Source: Diphasiastrum complanatum (lineage: Eukaryota; Streptophyta; Lycopodiopsida; Lycopodiales; Lycopodiaceae). Taken from it: 64,000 nt of DNA. Location: the NCBI GenBank assembly GCA_029204225.1, contig CM055108.1:16082722-16146721 (forward strand). Direction: 5' to 3'. Each line of letters begins with the position of its first letter. Positions within the stretch are counted from its first letter, which is position 1. The notes under the pieces were generated by a model that ran no database searches, was not told the origin of the DNA, and saw only the letters and a list, made by a program, of their open reading frames with translations. Below, piece by piece: positions 58,376 through 64,000 of this stretch. A program made the translations under genes and the position numbers.

Positions 58376-59842
58376 CTCCTCAAAAACTAGCTTGATGAGA
58401 TACTAGATCGAACAAGAAACATGTGAAACTTGTTGAGTGGGTCCTTTGGTATGACTGTGATGTGAAGACCAACCAAGGGATCCTTTATAGTAGCAAACTC
58501 ACCAAATCCATGATATGATTTCTTTGGTAGAAATCAATTGCCAACTCCTTTGAGGAGCATTCCACCAATTTGCCACCATTTCCTTGTGTTTCCTCTATGC
58601 CTGAATATAATCTTGGGCTTGAAAGCTCCATTTCCTTGAAAATAGCTACACCATAAGGAGAGAAATCCGAAGTCTCCATGCCTCATGATGACCATGAAGA
58701 TCAAGATCACAAGATAGGGAAAAAGGTTGATTGCCAAGATTTTGCACTCTAGCTTGACTAGTCCACATACTTTGCACTTTTGCACTCTAGCTTGACTAGT
58801 TCACATACTATGAACTTTTTTCATGATGGATATAATCTTGAAATCGACAACTATCTTAATCTTATTGAGACTACATACTTGCTCAAGGATTTAAGTGTCC
58901 TTTGTGGATGATTCACTTAATCTCAAGAGAAGGTTATAAATTGCCTCACATAATGAAAAAACAAGAGTTTTCATACTATGAGAGATTATCTCATACTTGC
59001 TCTTACAAGATCCAAGAGCATAGATTTGATGACACAACCACTTGCTTTCAAAATGATTTGGAAACATATCTAAGCCATCAGTGACAAGAAATATGTCCAT
59101 ACAAGAGGCATCATACAAGACTAGTATTGCCTCACTTGAACTTTGAGATGTAGAAATTTCAATAAAGCAAGATGGTACATCAAATAATGGAAGAGAAGCA
59201 AAAGTGAATATGTTGAAGTAGATACCACCTGAAAATTTTCCCTCTTTGCCATGAATTGTGAGCCACATAGACTCGGCCTTGCCTCTTGAAGATCTCCTTA
59301 AAACCATGTGTTGAGAAGACTCCCCCTCAAGCCTTGGCAAATCTCCATCATGCACTTGGATTTTTGGTAGATATGAGAATTCTACCATCATCCTCTTGGT
59401 TGAGATTAGATCCTCCTTAATCCTTATATGCAAACGAATATTGACAAAGCATATGGATCTAAAGATCCCCAAAGTATCAATTATTGCAATTTTCCTATCA
59501 AGCACCATTGCTAAGAGATACCTCCAATTGAAGAATTCACATGAAAAGGCACCATATTTGCTTCTACTTGATGAAACAAGATCATCCATATGAACAAGAC
59601 AAGAAAATTGATGAGAAGTAGAAAAACTTGGCAATAGCTCTCCATGTGCTTTTACCAAAGCACCATCTTCATGAGCCTTACCATCATGGAGCATAGGTTG
59701 ATATACTTCAATTGCCTTCTCCTCCTTGAGATGATCCAAGCTCCTCTTGACGACACTTCGACAAGGATTAGATTTCAACTTCCCACATCTAGTTCCTCTT
59801 GCTACCACATCACTATCCCTCTTAACCAAGCAAGCATCTTTT
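58376..59842 (-). pseudogene. Copia derivative J: remodelled 310-codon open frame
   Basis: One minus-strand frame is open from about 59842 to 58891 without an early ATG. It enters inside a protease-region motif (DACLVKRDSDVVARGTRCGK; E1 has DACLISKCGSLIAQG). It jumps to an integrase C-terminal-like FRSICFVNIRLHIRIKEDL and a linker (RRSSRGKAESMWLTIHGKEG) followed by sequence parallel to the E1 linker before RT. No integrase core, RT or RNase H is recognisable. 58376-58890 holds diverged 3' sequence. The 5' end is cut at 59842 where AT-rich repeats start. It is not functional on its own, but the length of the open frame is notable. Confidence 0.65.
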
Positions 59843-60880
<1,038 letters not shown>

Positions 60881-60960
60881 TTTAGGGTAGCTTCGGACCA
60901 TCAGCGCCGATTGATGAACTTCCACGAGAGTACAATGGAAACTTTGTCTTTGAGCTCCCT

Positions 60961-62214
60961 CCAACTTTTGGTACAAAAACGACAATGATAGATGGGATGG
61001 AGCATAAATATGATGGTCACATCTGGGCCAAACAAGTAACTACCAATGTATCTTTTGAGGGCAATGTCAGATTGTCATATTGTGGTGGAGTTTATGAGTG
61101 CATGAATATTGTTTGCCCAAGATATGTCAACAGTGGAATGAAGAATAAAACTTGTTTTAAAGGTACACTGTTGAGGAGGTGTGATTTTGGGCTAACCACA
61201 CAGGGTGAAAGATCATTACTGTGTTTTCTTTGCAGGAGACCCGTTGTTTGCATTGGTGATGGAACAACGTGAAAGATCATTTCTATTTTATTGAAAATAG
61301 AGTCTTCAGATTCACACAATTAAATATGTTCTGAAGGAGTTTCAATCAAACCATGTACGAATGTGTGAAGATTGGCGTCTGGCTGAAACAAGGGACGATG
61401 CAATTGATCAATTCAGGATTATCTCACAATGGTGGCGAACCGGCAAGGTCAGAGATGCTGATATACCTACGATGGATAGCTGGATATCTTGGTGGGCTGT
61501 CAGGATTGCTCATTGGGGAGGTTGTATGGTGCAGGTGAGAGTATAAATGCACATGAAATATAGCTTAAATTGTCTGAAATATTTATAGACTTTGAATGAG
61601 AATATATTTGTTTTTTAAATTTTTTGTTCTCTACTATAAGGTTCTTGATGTTGTTGTTGGAGCAAATACACCGCGGACAAATCTTTCCAAATCGATGCAC
61701 TATATTTAGCTGGCGAAGGAAACGAAAAATAATTTTCTTGTACGACGCTTGTGTTTCTGACCTTGCAAATGCTTTACTTCAAAGTGCTAAACAACACACT
61801 TACGACATGGGAAAGCATCTGGGAGAGGGTCCCAATCTAGAGAGGTTAATGATGCGTTCCACTTTCAGACAGAGCACGAGTGTACGAAATGTTACCGAGA
61901 CTGTGAATAACACAACATTTGGTATGCCTATGTACCATCAACCAGACCACATGGAGGGTGATAGGGAGATTGTGCGAAGAAAAAGAAAGACTAGTAAAAC
62001 TGTCAGAATCTAAGAGAATGCAAGCCATCGGCCAGAGTACAATTACGAAAGGACGTCGTGCTATTCCTAAAAAAATCAATTTTGCCGCTACCCACAAGAA
62101 GAAGGAATGCAAGGTGGACAGGAAGCCAGTGGTTGAAGAGGGCGTACACATAAGTACACGAAGAACATATGCCAATAGTCGAGTCAAGTGTCTCGGGTTG
62201 ATTCCTTAAGAGGG
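60961..62214 (+). pseudogene. Transposase-like pseudogene, family not identified
   Basis: The plus strand has a Cys-rich N-terminal block (60985-61272: CGGVYECMNIVCPRY, then a CFLCRRPVVCIG motif), which could be a zinc-binding region. Then follow Trp-rich sequence (WRLAETRDDAIDQFRIISQW, SWISWWAVRIAHWGG) and, after a gap 61535-61640 with GT/AG ends, VLDVVVGANTPRTNLSKSMH. In a shifted frame comes LYDACVSDLANALLQSAKQH. The TPRTN-S-SMH stretch recalls the end of MULE-like DDE transposases, but I cannot name the family. Stops and frameshifts show decay. Confidence 0.35.
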
Positions 62215-62469
62215 TCCTTGTGACGTCCTATTGGTTGTTCAATGAGAGCTATCGCAGTGCCTTCTACAGTATTAAAAAGCATATTCAAGGAAGCACTCCA
62301 CAATTTATGTGGTTTTGTGCCGGTGATTGCACACACACATCTTTCCAATGCATGACTACGCCTATCAATTTCAAACAAGACAATAGTGATAGAAATCACG
62401 TTTGAACTTATAGTAACTAACTTTGAAATCGCTAGTACTACAGTGATTACGTAGCCAAACAATTAAGCA

Positions 62470-63564
<1,095 letters not shown>

Positions 63565-63571
63565 CTCTCGT

Positions 63572-64000
63572 TTAATTTGAATCCTTGAATGCCTTGACCT
63601 TCAAACTTAGTTCTACACAGAATCTTCTGTTGGATTCCAAACTTAATGCTTTGGTAAAAATACCAGCTATCATATCTTGCATTCTACAATACTGCAATCT
63701 GACCTCTTCGTTGAGAATTTTGCTTCTGACGAAATGATACTTCAGTTCAATGTGCTTACTCGTGGAATGAAATCTAGGGTTGGTTGATAAAGCGATGGCA
63801 CTTTGATTATTATAAAGTCGTCGGAGCATATTGATTCAGACCGATATCTGAGAGTAAGTTCCTCAACCAAATTGCTTCCTTGGTAGCTTGAGAGGCTAGA
63901 ATATACTCTGATTCAGTGGAAGATAGAGCTATCAAAGATGGCTTGCAATTGTTCCAGAAAACTGAACCATTGTTGAGGAAGAATGTAAATCCGAAAGTAG
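63572..64000 (-). pseudogene. Copia RNase H fragment, cut by the window end
   Basis: The minus strand reads LIALSSTESEYILASQATKE and WLRNLL near the edge, then after a shift NNQSAIALSTNPRFHSTSKH, IELKYHFVRSKI and GIFTKALS to the stop at 63572. This is the C-terminal RNase H of copia Pol. The rest lies outside the window. Confidence 0.85.

Overview
The window is nuclear DNA of a land plant. It carries an interrupted ascorbate peroxidase gene whose introns have taken up retrotransposons, an intronless P-class pentatricopeptide-repeat (PPR) gene, and many nested Ty1/copia and Ty3/gypsy retrotransposons with long (AG), (CT), (TG) and (AT) microsatellites. Two host genes in 64 kb points to a large, repeat-rich genome. 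A fern, lycophyte or gymnosperm would fit, but the sequence alone does not decide this.

Layout. 1-2397: no gene recognised. 2398-8829 (minus): complete ten-exon organellar (stromal-type) ascorbate peroxidase, assembled exon by exon with GT/AG borders throughout; its intron 8 holds a decayed copia copy and intron 3 a gypsy fragment. 9.07-9.93 kb: copia gag and LTR remnant. 11.25-19.1 kb: decayed minus-strand gypsy element split by a complete, young copia element (12384-18814) with near-identical 655-bp LTRs, the target duplication AAAAG and one uninterrupted 1317-codon gag-pol frame. 19.1-22.9 kb: two partial plus-strand copia elements, one apparently inserted into the other. 23.9-26.2 kb: broken coding tract for an unrecognised coiled-coil protein. 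26.2-33.7 kb: minus-strand copia element split by a second, RT-less copia element with two LTRs. 33.96-38.34 kb: a 38-bp minisatellite, a copia fragment and a large minus-strand copia element with one LTR. 38.35-40.18 kb: probable solo LTR and a gypsy gag-RT remnant. 40.2-45.3 kb: little that can be named. 45.3-47.0 kb: truncated copia. 48316-51588 (plus): PPR gene. 51.8-57.2 kb: decayed plus-strand gypsy with a GC-rich hairpin cluster in its leader. 57.5-59.85 kb: remodelled copia derivative. 59.85-62.2 kb: AT-rich repeats and a transposase-like pseudogene. 62.5-64 kb: LTR with a 141-bp (AG) tract and the end of another copia element.

How it fits together. The two host genes are the only ones with preserved, sensible coding structure: a hydrogen-peroxide scavenger for chloroplast or mitochondrion, and a predicted organellar RNA-binding PPR protein. 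They are unrelated in function and show no operon-like link. Almost everything else records serial retrotransposon insertion. I found no clearly new biological system. The most unusual signals are a CACACGTGTG palindrome shared by LTRs of several copia families, the hairpin cluster near 53 kb, and two related copia derivatives that keep remodelled reading frames without recognisable RT.
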